NCBI GenBank assembly: GCA_023376005.1 | Contig: CM042156.1 | Span: 45,180,004-45,244,003, forward strand | Source of the DNA: Doryteuthis pealeii | Lineage: Eukaryota; Mollusca; Cephalopoda; Myopsida; Loliginidae | Length of the DNA stretch: 64,000 nucleotides | Direction of reading: 5' to 3' | In this document: piece after piece, positions 41,726-53,370 of the stretch | Layout of the letters: every line of letters begins with the position of its first letter | Position numbering within the stretch: position 1 is the stretch's first letter | Made by a program: the position numbers and the translations under genes | Notes under the pieces: generated by a model | Seen by the model: only the letters and a program-made list of their open reading frames with translations | The model's database searches: none | What the model was told of the DNA's origin: nothing

Positions 41726-41895
41726 TATTATTTGGATTATTCGGACTTCCCGATTTCGAAAAGAAGGTTCCCGAGTTCGTGAAGGTTCTCGAGTCCGACG
41801 AGAAATACCTGAAGAAGGCCGGAGGGTACATCGGCCAAAACGTTGTACGGATTACAATAAAGATGAGGACAGTAGTCCGAATAATCCAAATAATA
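41726..41895. mobile_element. 170-bp element with perfect 22-bp inverted ends
   Basis: TATTATTTGGATTATTCGGA at 41726 and TCCGAATAATCCAAATAATA ending at 41895 are exact complements, extending 2 bases inward. It contains CTGAAGAAGGCC ... GGCCAAAACG (41809-41842, plus strand) and AATAAAGATGAGGACA. Sequence kin of 41345-41690. Confidence 0.8.
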
Positions 41896-41964
41896 AAATA
41901 CATCGTATCAAAAATTCCGACAAATAATTACGATTATAATAAGACATTTACAAATGAAGCAAAT

Positions 41965-42020
41965 TTCTGTAGTAGATAACCCATGAGGAGTTTGATGCGC
42001 TGTTGAACAAATATACTAAA
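41965..42020 (+). repeat. Shared SINE tail fragment
   Basis: GATAACCCATGAGGAGTTTG, ATGCGCTGTTGAACAAA. Confidence 0.5.
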
Positions 42021-42480
42021 CCAAGCAAAGTAAAATGAACTCCCAAGTGTAGAGGCTGCGAGCCATACTCGCATCGTTTGCATGCCAGAAAGTTGGAAAC
42101 ATGACACTTCAAATCATGAATAAAAGAAATGGTAATTCCATTGAAGAGACGTACAGCAGATTTATTTGATACAGATTCTTACCAAATTCCCGCGAAATTT
42201 TATACAAAACCGTATATCGATGTCTATAAATCATCTTGTTAGAAAATATCTGGTAAAATACCTGCACATGCGCAGTGAGAAGGCGGGAAAATAAATACTG
42301 AGATTCCCATGTGAAATTGTCCCGTACATCATCAAGTTGACTAGATTGTTTTCCACGGCACGCTGTTGAAAAAGAATGCGTGTAGTTTTCAGAACGATTT
42401 GGCGCGGGAATCGGTAGTGGAATTAACGATGTATGAAACCGAGTAATAGAGGATTAATTGATTTAAATTAGACTATTCCC
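42021..42480. other. Unassigned spacer
   Basis: Less AT-rich than average; no repeat, open frame or motif recognised. Confidence 0.4.
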
Positions 42481-42622
42481 CACTGGCACCAGTGGTCGGT
42501 GTTCAAGTTCAAGTAAAATGTTGGAATCTAGAAGACAGATTTTCAAGGCTGGCGTGCACACTCAAACCTGACATATTTGTGCAATTCCATATTCTCATAA
42601 CAGCCCAATTTGGCCTTGTATT

Positions 42623-42712
42623 CGTGAAATGCAAACAGCCTCGTCCAGGATTTGAATTCGGGTCGTTGAGTCCATTTGATACAACGGTAACCATTACACA
42701 ACACACCCCTAA
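42623..42712 (-). mobile_element. S3 SINE head
   Basis: TGAAATGCAAACAGCCTCGT, CCAGGATTTGAATTCGGGTC, ACGGTAACCATTACACAAC. Body absent. Confidence 0.65.
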
Positions 42713-43018
42713 CACAAATATAGAAGGTAAAATCATTGACTGAATTTACTTGAATTTGTTTTGTAATCAATAAATGTCAGCACGCTAATTTACAACCTTG
42801 CTGACTTCAAGTCCAAATTCGATAGTTCGAATCCCTTTATGGTTCCAAAAACTGGGACAGTTCGGATGTCAAATGTCGGATGACAGTTCGTGAGATTTGA
42901 TAACAAAATTATAGCACAACAAAATAGTTTAGACCCTCTTATTATACACCTTTGGATTTATCAAGTATTATGTATATAAAAATGTATGTGAAATAAAAGG
43001 AAATTAATCCGACAGTGT
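42713..43018. other. Unassigned spacer
   Basis: A lone B-box-like GATAGTTCGAATCCC at about 42829. Otherwise nothing. Confidence 0.4.
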
Positions 43019-43562
43019 GAATTTGATATATTGAAAAAACAAATGATGTTTACAAATGCTTGGGATCATCAGGAGAGAATGTGCACCGTTTCGGGGCCTT
43101 CTCTCAACAGTTTTAACTGCACATCGCCCCCCCCCCTCACTGTTGTGAGGTCCCTCGGAATATCTGTATCGACAGTATGTAATAGATCGGTCTTCAACAA
43201 GAACGGGATGAAATGACCGTTAGAAGAAGAATGCGCAAACAGAACGCTGTTAGACAAAGTTGGAATTTTTCAAAAAATGCGTTATCTGTATTAAAAATAA
43301 AATGAATTTTATTTAAAAATAAGAAAGAAGACCGATCTATTACATACGGTCGATACAGAAAACCGATCTATTACATACGGTCGATACAGAAGACCGATCT
43401 ATTACATACGGTCGATACAGATATTCCGAGGGACCTCACAACAGTGAGGGGGCCGATGTGCAGTTAAAACCGTTGAGAGAAGGCCCCGAAACGGTGCACA
43501 TTCTCTCCTGATGATCCCAAGCATTTGTAAACATCATTTGTTTTTTCAATATATCAAATTCA
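43019..43562. mobile_element. Large fold-back element with a triplicated unit in one arm
   Basis: Left arm 43019-about 43201 (TGAATTTGATATATTG ... GATCGGTCTTC) and right arm about 43328-43562 are inverted copies. The right arm holds three tandem copies (43328-43421) of a 31-32-bp unit (GACCGATCTATTACATACGG, TCGATACAG) present once in the left arm. The arms contain CCGTTTCGGGGCCTTCTC and ATCATCAGGAGAG. A 61-codon frame exists in the arm; no evidence that it is used. Confidence 0.85.
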
Positions 43563-43727
43563 TAAAAATATATATTATTATGTATAAACTTAAAACTAAT
43601 TCTGAAGATTTATCAAGCTAGTAAGTTAGTTTCCATCCCTCCTACTCAAAATCCTTAATTGCTCCGGCAAAAAGTAGTAGTCATAAATATTTGAACAAAT
43701 ATAAAATCTGTTTTATATTGTTTAACA
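43563..43727. other. Unassigned spacer
   Basis: Nothing recognised. Confidence 0.4.
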
Positions 43728-44135
43728 GCTGGGGGCGGTTGTGGTGTAACGATTATCGTCGTAAGAAATGAACACGGCGAACCAATTTCAAATCCTGGAC
43801 AAGGTAGATTCACATAGAGCTAATACCTTAGGAAAAGGTAAGCATCTAAATATTCTCCCTCCAGTGTTGAAGCATTGAGCATACTAGTTGTTCTTTAATC
43901 CCCGACAACCAGTCACAGGACTGAGAATTAATATCATAACAAGACGAGCCGTGAATTTCCTAGGTGTCTATTATAACAGCAGTCCATATCATACAAATGT
44001 TGATATTGATGTTTCTATTCATATTATCATAGCATAGTTATTGCTTTTCTTCCCTCCTCAAATATGGGTAAATAGTAGGGCAGACTGGGCTCTTTAACAT
44101 TGGTATGGCAAAACTCTGAATAGAAAACAGTTAAA
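43728..44135 (+). mobile_element. S3 SINE in two pieces
   Basis: 43730-43870: GGTTGTGGTGTAACGATTAT, TTTCAAATCCTGGACAAGG, GCTAATACCTTAGGAAAAGG, CTCCCTCCAGTG. Then 170 bp of other sequence, and 44050-44130: ATATGGGTAAATAGTAGGGC, AGACTGGGCTCTTTAAC. Interrupted by an insertion or rearrangement. Confidence 0.6.
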
Positions 44136-44418
44136 AAAAAAATTGACCATGTGTTGCATCCAGTTCATGCGTAGAGATTGGTTGAATACATATATTGTTT
44201 GATATTAAGAATTGAGAATAAATCACAGGTTAACAAACAACACCACAATTATCTTCTTTTTTCTTTACACTTGCATTGTGATAGCCTTCAAAACCAACCA
44301 ACAAACCAATATAAACACAATGCTTCAAGCAAATTACAAAACCCTTTTATATATTGTTTAAGATTGCTGGAGCTATTAAGGATGTTCAAAGTGCTTGGGG
44401 TCTCTCCCACATTTGTAA

Positions 44419-44697
44419 CTTACCCTCACCCCCCTCGGGGGGGGTGTAGTGCTTCGGCCCCTAGACCGGTAAAGTACAATTAATAGCGTAGATCCCAGGC
44501 AATACCTGCCCCCTTGACTTAAAGGGGCAGGGCTGGGTTTATTGCCTAGAGCCTGAGGCGCCCCCTTGAGGGGGAATGCCGAGGGGATCGACGCAATTTT
44601 TGTTCTTTCCCACCCATGAGCTTCGGCTTGTGGGTGGGCCCACGTTAAAACGAGGCCTTGTGCCCAGTCCATACAAGTGGGGTATGAGACAAATATC
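44419..44697 (+). mobile_element. GC-SINE, full-length copy with 17-bp TSD
   Basis: Flanked by CTCTCCCACATTTGTAA (44402-44418) and CTCTCCCACGTTTGTAA (44698-44714). Sequence: G-rich start, TGCTTCGGCCCCTAGACCGG, GTAGATCCCAGG, AAAGGGGCAGGGCTGGGTTT, GCCCCCTTGAGGGGGAATGC, GAGCTTCGGCTTGTGGG, end CAAGTGGGGTATGAGAC. Minus-strand frames of about 98 codons are incidental to high GC. Confidence 0.85.
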
Positions 44698-44714
44698 CTC
44701 TCCCACGTTTGTAA

Positions 44715-44934
44715 GGTTTACATGCAAAATAAGTCTCAATAACATTTGTAATTGGAAAGCAGCATATGTTAGGTGATACACCACAAAAGAAAGGGTGCTT
44801 GTATGAGGCTAGCGTGTCAGTTTAAGTGCCAAATACTGCTCATTCTGTGTACAGAGTAACTACGTGCTTATTATTGTAACTTGAAATTTACGTGTGCGTA
44901 AATTCTACCATCCTTTATTAAGCATCAATAAGAT
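44715..44934. other. Unassigned spacer
   Basis: Nothing recognised. Confidence 0.4.
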
Positions 44935-44936
44935 GC

Positions 44937-44993
44937 ACACACAGAGACACACAGACACAAACCTATCAATCAATCAATCGATCATTCAATCAA

Positions 44994-45057
<64 letters not shown>
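44937..45057. repeat. CA-rich, (AATC)n, (CT)n and (TA)n tracts
   Basis: ACACAGAC-type, ATCAATCAATC, CTCTCT and TATATA repeats in succession, ending at the palindrome. Confidence 0.95.
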
Positions 45058-45060
<3 letters not shown>

Positions 45061-45300
45061 TTTTTACTTGAAGGCACTTACAACGCATGTATCGCTTAAA
45101 ATTCGATACTTTTTCTTATAGAAAATGAACTTGACAAGTGTAATCCCAACAAAGGATAGCTCGATGTGCAGAATACCGTATTCTGCACATCGAGCTATCC
45201 TTTGTTGGGATTACATTTGTCAAGTTCATTTTCTATAAGAAAAAGTATCGAATTTTAAGCGATACATGCGTTGTAAGTGCTTCAAGTAAAATTTAATATA
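45053..45300. mobile_element. Nearly perfect 248-bp palindrome between (TA)n tracts
   Basis: Arms of about 123 bp around the single centre base 45177 (CAGAATAC-C-GTATTCTG). Left: AAGGCACTTACAACGCATG, TATCGCTTAAAATTCGATAC, GACAAGTGTAATCCCAAC; right: exact complements but for a few bases. Long arms with little divergence imply a recent origin or continued gene conversion. Confidence 0.9.
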
Positions 45301-45347
45301 TACTTTATCAGCAAACGTTTTCAAATAAAACAAACACCCAAAAATCT

Positions 45348-45380
<33 letters not shown>

Positions 45381-45392
45381 TATATATATATA
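45348..45392. repeat. (TA)n microsatellite
   Basis: TA array abutting a Helitron-like end. Confidence 0.95.
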
Positions 45393-45480
45393 CTAGCAAA
45401 TTACCCAGCTCCATGACCGCACTAAAAAAAAAGAATTGGGAACATCAGAGAGTGAATGAGAAGAGAGAAAATAATTATAT
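45393..45480 (-). mobile_element. Possible Helitron 3' end (partial)
   Basis: Plus strand CTAGCAAATTACCCAGCTCC; on the minus strand this ends GGGTAATTTGCTAG before host T, resembling the end at 20900 (ATATTTGCTAG). The hairpin is degraded and the 5' end was not found; it may extend to about 45800. Confidence 0.45.
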
Positions 45481-46207
45481 TAGCAGCAGCGCCATGCCAC
45501 AATTATCGCACAGTCGTTTAATTTTTATTTCAATTAATAATTAATAACTATAACCCTTAAAAATCAAGTAGAAATCAACCCTTACTCAAATTTTGGTTTG
45601 TTTTCTAATAGTCGCAGGAATTCTCAATGTGTCGGGGTGTAGGCAATATTTCATAATCCGCACCGTGACCGACCCTTTTCCGGAGTTAATAAGTCGGACA
45701 CGCTACAATACCAAACTCCTTAATATAAGTATAGTATACAATGTAGTTATATTATTGTCGTATGTGATAGTGTGTGTGTGTTGTGTGTGGTGTGTGTAAT
45801 GGATATATATGTGTGATTTCAGTGTGCACAAGGATGCTCTGTGATGTTTTTGAACAAATCCGGAAGGCAGTAGCTCACATCTTGATGGTAATAAAGTACA
45901 ATAATAAATCGTGAATTATCATGAATTAAATGACCATTATTAGATATTTGTCAGGAAGAAAGAAAACCATCAGGCTTTTACTCCAAAGTTCACCAGTACA
46001 ATAGTACTGATAAACGGCTACGAGCTTATAAGAATTTCCGTTCATTTTATCGAGAGATACGAGACGGGTTATGGGTAAACACGCTACTGACTCGCTTCTT
46101 TCGTATTTTAAAGCCTGAAAATTATTTTTAATGAAAATTGATGATTGTTTGATTTTAACGCATGCAAAACTCGTCTAGAGTTAATTTAGCTTACGTCCAG
46201 TAGGACG
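45481..46207. other. Unassigned spacer with short (TG)n
   Basis: TG repeats near 45767-45800. The GACCGACCCTTTTCCGGAGT block near 45667 is GC-rich and may be Helitron interior. No gene supported. Confidence 0.4.
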
Positions 46208-46325
46208 TGGTGAAAAAAAACAGAGAAAAAAAAATACAAAAAAGTAAATATGAACGTTACAAGCCGTTCATATTACATTTTGTATTTTTTTTCTTCTGTT
46301 TTTTTTTTTTTTTTTTTTTTTCCAC
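46208..46325. mobile_element. A/T-run fold-back
   Basis: GTGGTGAAAAAAAACAGAG ... AATATGAACG faces CGTTCATATT ... CTTCTGTTTTTT...CCAC. Arms of about 50 bp. Homopolymer lengths are unreliable near the contig end. Confidence 0.6.
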
Positions 46326-46369
46326 AAGGTCTACCTGATTCAAAGTTTTAAAGAGATCTATTTGACCAT

Positions 46370-46566
46370 ATATGAGACGCATAATGGGACTACGTCGCCC
46401 CGAGTTCAAAAATCCGGGATGTGGTAATTTGCATGTTCACTTAAGCGCTAATACACCTTGGAAAGGTATTGAAGCATACCTACCCTCTCAAGCTGATGAG
46501 ATAAATAGTTGGGCAGGACTGGGCTCTTTTAACCTTGGTTTAGGCAAAAACCGGTCTGAAGAGAAG
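46370..46566 (+). mobile_element. S3 SINE, degraded at the contig end
   Basis: GAGTTCAAAAATCCGGGATG, AGCGCTAATACACCTTGG, CTCTCAAGCTGATGAGATAA, GGGCTCTTTTAACCTTGG. Truncated by the gap. Confidence 0.6.
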
Positions 46567-46666
46567 NNNNNNNNNNNNNNNNNNNNNNNNNNNNNNNNNN
46601 NNNNNNNNNNNNNNNNNNNNNNNNNNNNNNNNNNNNNNNNNNNNNNNNNNNNNNNNNNNNNNNNNN
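46567..46666. other. Assembly gap (100 N)
   Basis: Exactly 100 N. The left flank is a degraded S3 SINE. The right flank starts inside copy A3 with error-rich sequence (stretched T and C runs). Confidence 0.99.
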
Positions 46667-46962
46667 TATTTGATATATTTCCCCCATCAAGTTTTTTTTA
46701 CCAACAAGTACCGAAATATACATGACTTGGTAATAAAAGATATTTTTAAATATGCATTTCATTCTTCTCTTTGACAAAGGCACAACACAATTTTCCTATT
46801 CACATGTTCCTTCTATAAGTCACACTAGCATACCATCGATTTGAGTTTTTTTTTTTGTTAATATCACTACTTCTTTCTCTCATGTGATCTAGTGAATTCG
46901 ATCCGCACTGAGTGTCCCTCTGTTTTGTCTCTACTCAGATCAACTACTTAGTTAGTATTTAT

Positions 46963-47267
46963 AATTTTTGTTTAGTAAATTAGGGTGTCCGAAAAAAACA
47001 TTAATTTTAACTAGGGTTTAGGTTAGGGTTAAGGTTGTTGGGGTTTAGGGTTTAGGGTTGAGCTTTAGGTTAGTTAGTAGTTTAATGGGAAAATAAATAA
47101 ATAATATGGGTTCTGTTTTTTTGGGTCACCATGTACTGGTGACCCAGAAAAAAATAACCCTAACCCTAACCCTAAACCCTACCCCCCTAGTTAAATTAAA
47201 CAGTTTTATATACAAAATTTGTGGGTTCAGTTTTTTCTGGACACCCTAATTACTAAACAAAAGTTCA
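46963..47267. mobile_element. Fold-back element with TTAGGG-like arms (A3)
   Basis: Counterpart of 2082-2400, with deletions typical of an unpolished contig end. Confidence 0.75.
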
Positions 47268-47982
47268 TAATTACCGATTTAATTATCTGTCTTTCCATTA
47301 AAAAAATGTCCCTTCCGCTTTCGTCTTGGACTCGCCATAAGTATCAATTTACCTTTTGAACTAATTAGAAGGGTCGAATCCATTCCAGATGTCTTTTGTG
47401 TTACGTCTTGTATACTTAAAGGGCATTTGGATATTCTCCTTCCCTCGTGCCAGATGAAAAAAAAAAAAGTTTTGTCTGGGGAGATACAATCGGCTTAGTG
47501 ATGAAAGAACATACGTATGTCGTTGGCGCTCGGCACAGTTTCAGATCGACTAACCCTTTCAATTGTGGGTCACGCGCAAACGACATTCCAGGCCAGGCGA
47601 ACACGTGCACTTCGCTTTGGGTCTCGTGCGCGCGGTCGAAATGGGGTTACACCCATCCCCCACTGTCTCTTCGCTGGTGTCTGAGGAAAAAAAAAGCAGG
47701 CTACACGCTTTATTCCAAATACTGTTCTATTTCCCGATGACGTAAACACCTAGTTGATCCCTCAACTGAAACGATGTCTACACAAGGCCTCTTTCCTCCA
47801 GTGCCCAAAAAAGAATCGATCTCACTAGCCGTGATTTCGATAAGCAGTCCACTAAACATCGCTCAATTGATAAAGGGAAATAATATGTTGTAATGACTGT
47901 GTAGCGCCGTTCATCCAATTGAGGAGGAGAGCCAAAAAGAAAAGCCCATGCAGGTAACCCTCGTCAAAAAAAATGCTGAATA
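47268..47982. other. Low-copy, less AT-rich segment (A3)
   Basis: Counterpart of 2401-3127. Indels give yet another set of open frames, which argues against coding or against the reads. Confidence 0.4.
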
Positions 47983-48480
47983 CTTATAAACGTAACTTAT
48001 GAGCAAGTGCATCCCGGTCTCCCGCCTAAAAAACGCGTACCCGGTGACTATCAAAATAACAACCCCAGCTCGTCGTAATTCTTGTTTTTTATCGTATTTG
48101 TCGTAATTCTTGTTTAATATGAAGATGGATATATAGTTTTGAATAGGCCGAGATAGTAATAGATAGCATAAACAAACAAAATAATATAGATAGATACGAA
48201 CAAATGGAGATAGATATTTCGACAAGTAAATGTATTTGGGGGGGTCGCTTCTTTTTTTGTCGCAATTCTTGTTTATTTAAACTAAAAACAAGACATTAAA
48301 CAAACACGTGAATAAAAAAAATCTTAGTATTTAAAGTAATATAGATAATATGAACAAAATTGAGATAGATAATAGATGGATAGTTTTGAATAGACTAGCT
48401 GGGTCGTTATTTCAATAGTTACGGGCAGCAACTCTTGAGGCAGGGACCAGACGCACTTCCTCATTAAATTACCCTTATAA
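47983..48480. mobile_element. MITE-like element with inverted ends (A3)
   Basis: Counterpart of 3128-3630. Confidence 0.65.
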
Positions 48481-48551
48481 AATAAATAATAACCTATACA
48501 AAGCGCCGTTGAAAGTTATTGGTAAGCTAGTCTCAATAATTTATTATTACC

Positions 48552-48985
48552 ATTAAATAGTAAGTTATCTGAAATAAAAATTCTTAGTATTAGATTGGAA
48601 TACATGAAACCATAAATTGCCTGAAAACAATTCTTATTAATTTTTTGAAAACACTTTTGTACAAACAAATTATAATGAATAGTTACTTGAAAACATATAT
48701 TTACTTGCAATTATTAGTATTATATAGAATACTTGAAGCCATTAAACTGGAAAACAAATTATTATTAAGTAGGTATAGGTACTTGAAATCAAATTTTTAG
48801 TATTAAATATGAATACTTGAACCAATAAATGAATACTAATTAATTGCATTAAGAATAGTTACTTGACGCTATAACTGTTTAGTAAGGATTATTGTTATTA
48901 GTTATTGAAGCCATGTAACTTTGTGCAAATGAACGATCGTTATTAAATTGGAATAGTTACTTTAAACCATAATTGTGTATACATT
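48552..48985. repeat. Degenerate tandem repeat, unit about 50-60 bp (A3)
   Basis: Counterpart of 3719-4165. Its right end carries the empty Helitron target site. Confidence 0.7.
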
Positions 48986-49015
48986 ATTTGTATTAGTTAT
49001 GTTTTGGTGTATTAA

Positions 49016-49363
49016 GAACGTTTGTTTAGTAAATTAGGGTGTCCAGAAAAAACAGAACCCACACATTTTGTAATAAAAACTGTTCATTTTAACTAGGGGT
49101 TTAAGGTTAGGTTAGGGTTGGAGTTTAGGTTTGGGTTAGGGTTAGTTTAATGGAAATAAATAAATAATTTGGGTTCTGTTTTTTTCTGGATCACCCTGTA
49201 CGTGACCCAGAAAAAAACAGAACCCAAACCCTAACCCCAATCCTAACCCTAACCCCAACCCTAACCCTAAGCCTAAACCCCTAGATAAAATTAAGTTTTA
49301 TTACAAAATTTGTGGGTTCTGTTTTTTTTTTCTGGGACACCCTAATTTACTAAACAAAAGTTC
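49016..49363. mobile_element. Fold-back element with TTAGGG-like arms (second, A3)
   Basis: Counterpart of 4178-4532. Confidence 0.8.
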
Positions 49364-49371
49364 ATAATTAC

Positions 49372-49663
49372 CGGTTTGGTTTGGTTTGTTTTATGGCATA
49401 TCAACCTCAGTAGGTCATTAAATGCCGATAAAGTTTTGAAAGAAATTAATTCTTAATGGGTATTCAATTTTTTTATAAACATGTTTTTCTATTTAACCCA
49501 TAGATGGGCCCCTAACAGGTACTACAACTCCGGGTCAGAGTGGACCTGGGAGCAATGTTAATGAAGGGGTACTCCACATTCCCCAAGCCTCCAAAACTGG
49601 AACCTCACAATCAGATAAAGTTTAACGTCATTCCCAGGACATGAAGACCCTCAGTCACCGCCT
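49372..49663 (-). mobile_element. T retroelement, 3' part (A3)
   Basis: Counterpart of 4540-4828. Confidence 0.65.
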
Positions 49664-50844
49664 GTATTAGATAGGAATACTTGAAATCATATAACAAAGT
49701 TTTTAAAAAAAATGATTACAGACATTTTTAAGTGCAATTTAAAAGAAAATGCCGTGGAACATTGAAAATATACTTAGGATTAGAATCAAATGTTTAAAAA
49801 TTAATCAAATTTCAGCGTTAGATAACCCATAAGGAGTTGATATGGCGTTAAATAAATAAACCAAATCAGGGAATTCTGGTTCTATGTACAAGTTGCCATA
49901 TAAACTATACAAAAAGACTAAGCTTCCTTCATTTTAAGAAGACGACGAATAATCCTCGTCTAAAATTAATAATACTGATTGACGGAGCCTCATCTAGAGA
50001 TAAATAAAAATATTCTCTTATCACTGACATATTTTAGTTAAGAAAGGAACTAGAATAATATTTTACTTACTAATGTCAACATGGAGGATATTCTTTCTTT
50101 TTTTAGGGAAATAAAATTATACCATAAAATATAGACATGAAACAAATCAATACCATACAACATAATCCTCAATAACGCTAACACATTGTTAAAACCAATT
50201 ACTAAAAAGTATAAATATGAATACACGATATGTATAACTTCCTAACCGTTAGGCATGACATAACCCCAGACGGATTGATATGCCGTTAAAATCAATAAAC
50301 AAACAAACAGTAAAGATTCTTTACAAAAGTAAAGATTCTTTAGCATTTATTGTAAAATGATTCAAGGGAGATAACTATGTTTGATTTCACCGCACATACC
50401 AAGTTTTATTTTCTTACCAAGTATTACTGTTAATTAATTTTTTAAAAATCATTAGGTTATAAAACTTATAGAACTTTATGATGGTCTCGGTGAATGAATG
50501 AGATTCTAACTGGATAGTAATTTTTGTCTAATGATCATGCGCACTCAGCTTTTAAATTAAGAAGTCTGTAGCGTATCTTGATTAGACAGACAACTCGACT
50601 ACTGGATGTATTAAGTTAACATTTGGCAAACGTCTTTGTTTTTTGATCTGTGGTAAGCATATCATTAAAATGACGATAATTTATTAGTGAAAAGAAAAAA
50701 GAAAACGACTAAAAAACTTGTTATTTTAACATACGGAGTTATCTGCTCTTCTTTTTTCACCGCCATGACAATCATTTGAAATGCAAGGCCAACTTTTTTT
50801 TTCTTTTTTAAATAGGGAAATTCTCGGTCCAATTTAGGACTGAA
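49664..50844. other. AT-rich spacer with SINE tails (A3)
   Basis: Counterpart of 4829-5992. No gene. Confidence 0.5.
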
Positions 50845-50854
50845 TGATCATTTT

Positions 50855-51103
50855 GGTTTGGTTTGGTTTGGTTTCTTTGTTTAATGGCATATCAACCTTT
50901 GTGGGTTATTTAATACCAAAGTCATCCTTGTAGAAGAACAGTAGTGGTACTAATTAACTCATAGCTGAGGAGATGCGAAGGTTCATACCTTTTTCCAAGG
51001 GTATTAGTCCTAAAGTGAACATAAAAGCGCGACTGGAGTTTGAACTCGCTTACTACAGTCTCGCAGTCCAGCATGTTAGCCACTACGTCACGGGGACTCT
51101 CAC
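50855..51103 (-). mobile_element. S4 tRNA-derived SINE (A3)
   Basis: TSD TGATCATTTT at 50845-50854 and 51104-51113. Confidence 0.88.
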
Positions 51104-51464
51104 TGATCATTTTGTGGAGTCTGCGTTCCGCACATCCAGATAATCGTTAAAACGGAGATAATTTTGAAATGCTTATTAGAATTCTCAACCTCTTCTTAAA
51201 TAGAAGCATCGATATAATTGTGGTGAAGTCAAATCTAGTTGTCTCCCCCTAGATCAGTTTTACTATAAGCACCAAAGGAACCTCACCTAAACTGGACCGC
51301 AGTTAAGTTGTATTGAATAAAGCTAATGATGGTTTTCAAACATCTTAGGAATAAGTTCACTCACTACAGGTCTTACCAACAACAGGTACTCTCACTGCCA
51401 TGGTATCAAGCAGAAACCCATGATTTAAGCTAACAACCGGTTCTCGGAACTAATGAAATTTCGA

Positions 51465-51560
51465 GAACAGTTTTTTTTTAAAGATTAGTGAAATTGATCA
51501 CTTCGAAATAAAGACGGATCACCCTATCCCAGCCAGGAGACCAGACCTAAAGTTGATTAA

Positions 51561-51600
<40 letters not shown>

Positions 51601-51734
51601 CGTGTAAACTGGTGCGTCCCAGCAGATCACAGGGTGAAGCTGAAGGAAAATGCTGCAATCGGCTAGAATACTCAGAAGTATCCTGGAGACCGTGGAGACT
51701 TGTTGTCACTCAGACTCAGTGAAATACAAGTGAA

Positions 51735-51799
<65 letters not shown>

Positions 51800-51830
51800 G
51801 AAGAAGAAGAAGAAGAAGAAGAAGAATAGC
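51465..51830 (+). pseudogene. Non-LTR retrotransposon relic (A3)
   Basis: Counterpart of 24227-24579. Poly-A at about 51562-51595; (AAT)n is expanded to about 62 bp and (AAG)n is shorter. Confidence 0.6.
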
Positions 51831-52175
51831 GTGTGTGGTAGGGGGTTGTGTTTTCGCCTGTAGGATCTGCAGCACATTTATGAGTGTTGTGGTGCAGGAC
51901 TTCAAGAACGCATGGCATCTGGCTGGTTGAAAAGTTTGTCTGCAAAGCAACATGGCCCGGTTGAGTTGTGTAAAATATTTGTATGCCACCCAAGATTTTT
52001 CAAGTGGATCGATGCTAACAAACTTGCCGCGTAGACTAATTCACGAGAGTGCTGAATTTGATCCTCACCGGTTGCCCCATTAATGTGATACTGTACCAAA
52101 CAAAGTTTACCTTATAAAAAGAATCTCGACGTGCTCATGTCATAAAGCGGTGATTCTAGAATGTCCACACTAATG

Positions 52176-52264
52176 CGTATTTGCCTCATACCCCACTTGT
52201 ATGGGCTGGGCACAAGGCCTCGTTTTAACGTGGGCCCACCCACAAGCCGAAGCTCATGGGTGGT
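52176..52264 (-). mobile_element. GC-SINE, 5'-truncated, with 16-bp TSD (A3)
   Basis: AATGTCCACACTAATG at 52160-52175 and 52265-52280 flank an 89-bp insert. Confidence 0.85.
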
Positions 52265-52280
52265 AATGTCCACACTAATG

Positions 52281-52955
52281 TCTAACCTCAGAATAGATCG
52301 GGGTTGGCCAAAATTGCTTAATAACTTAGAAGACCAACAAATGGTAAAGCTCAGGTGTTTGGAAGGCGCAGGACATGAACAAAATTTACACATACGTTTT
52401 TATTGTTACATACTTTGTTACAAAAACATTATATAAATTTTAAGAAATGCATATTAAACGCAATAATATTTATTCATGAATGCAGTTTTTAAACTGTTAA
52501 TTTCTATTAGTTTCAGTAATAACAAAAACACAAATGTGTAAAAATAAATAAATAAAATGAAAAAAAACAAAAAAAAAACAAACAAATATTAAAATATTAA
52601 TACATTTAATTAACCATTGAAATTAATTATTGAATCCAACGGTAGACACATTAGTCTCAGTTGTATTGCAATGTATAATTTCAATTAAACTTTGATTTAA
52701 AAATACATTTTTCAACATTAAATGTATAGTAATTTTTTTTAAAGCAATGCGTAATTAAAAACAACCTTCATCCCCAAACCCCTAAACTGTAACCAAATTC
52801 CCAAAAAGTTAATTCATAGACTGTATTTAAACTGTCATGGGGGACCACCAAAAAGTTTCCGTTTTAATTTTCCGACCAATTTGCAAGTATAGCCTGAAAT
52901 GAATGCAAAAAATTAGATATATTTTAATCAGATTTTCACCTTACAAAAGAAGTCT
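52281..52955. other. AT-rich spacer (A3)
   Basis: Counterpart of 7408-8070. Confidence 0.5.
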
Positions 52956-52957
<2 letters not shown>

Positions 52958-52986
<29 letters not shown>

Positions 52987-53018
52987 CACACACACATTTA
53001 TATATATATATATAATAT

Positions 53019-53062
<44 letters not shown>

Positions 53063-53285
53063 GGGGGTGTACAAATGAAACAAAAAACAAAGTGTTCAGA
53101 AAGATGATTTTTTTTTACTTAGCCAACGTTATAGCGTTTCGTTTGTTCATCAAATTATCATCAGGGTTATCAATTATGTAGAAATAAATTTTTAACAAAC
53201 AAGTTTCTAAGTCTGAAAAATATCATCATTCTAAACACCTTGTTGCTTTTTCATTTTTATACTATCGGATTTATTTCCATTTTTC

Positions 53286-53366
<81 letters not shown>

Positions 53367-53370
53367 GGAC
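52958..53370. repeat. Microsatellites flanking a CTGATGAT-GAAAC motif (A3)
   Basis: (AC)n(TA)n to 53062, motif at 53136-53164 (minus strand CTGATGATAATTTG, ATGAA, CAAACGAAAC), then (TA)n(GA)n(CAGA)n 53288-53366. Confidence 0.8.

Larger units (their letters stand above)
36849..46566. other. Single-copy (in this window) right flank of contig 2
   Basis: The copy in contig 3 runs off the window before this point, so this may be the continuation of the same locus rather than unique sequence. It contains S1-S5 SINEs, Helitrons, MITE-like fold-backs and one retrotransposon relic, listed individually. No host gene is seen. Confidence 0.65.

Noticed and set aside
44376..44672. 98-codon minus-strand protein
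   Set aside because: Lies inside the GC-SINE, where high GC lengthens chance frames; the related copy at 21373 encodes a different frame.
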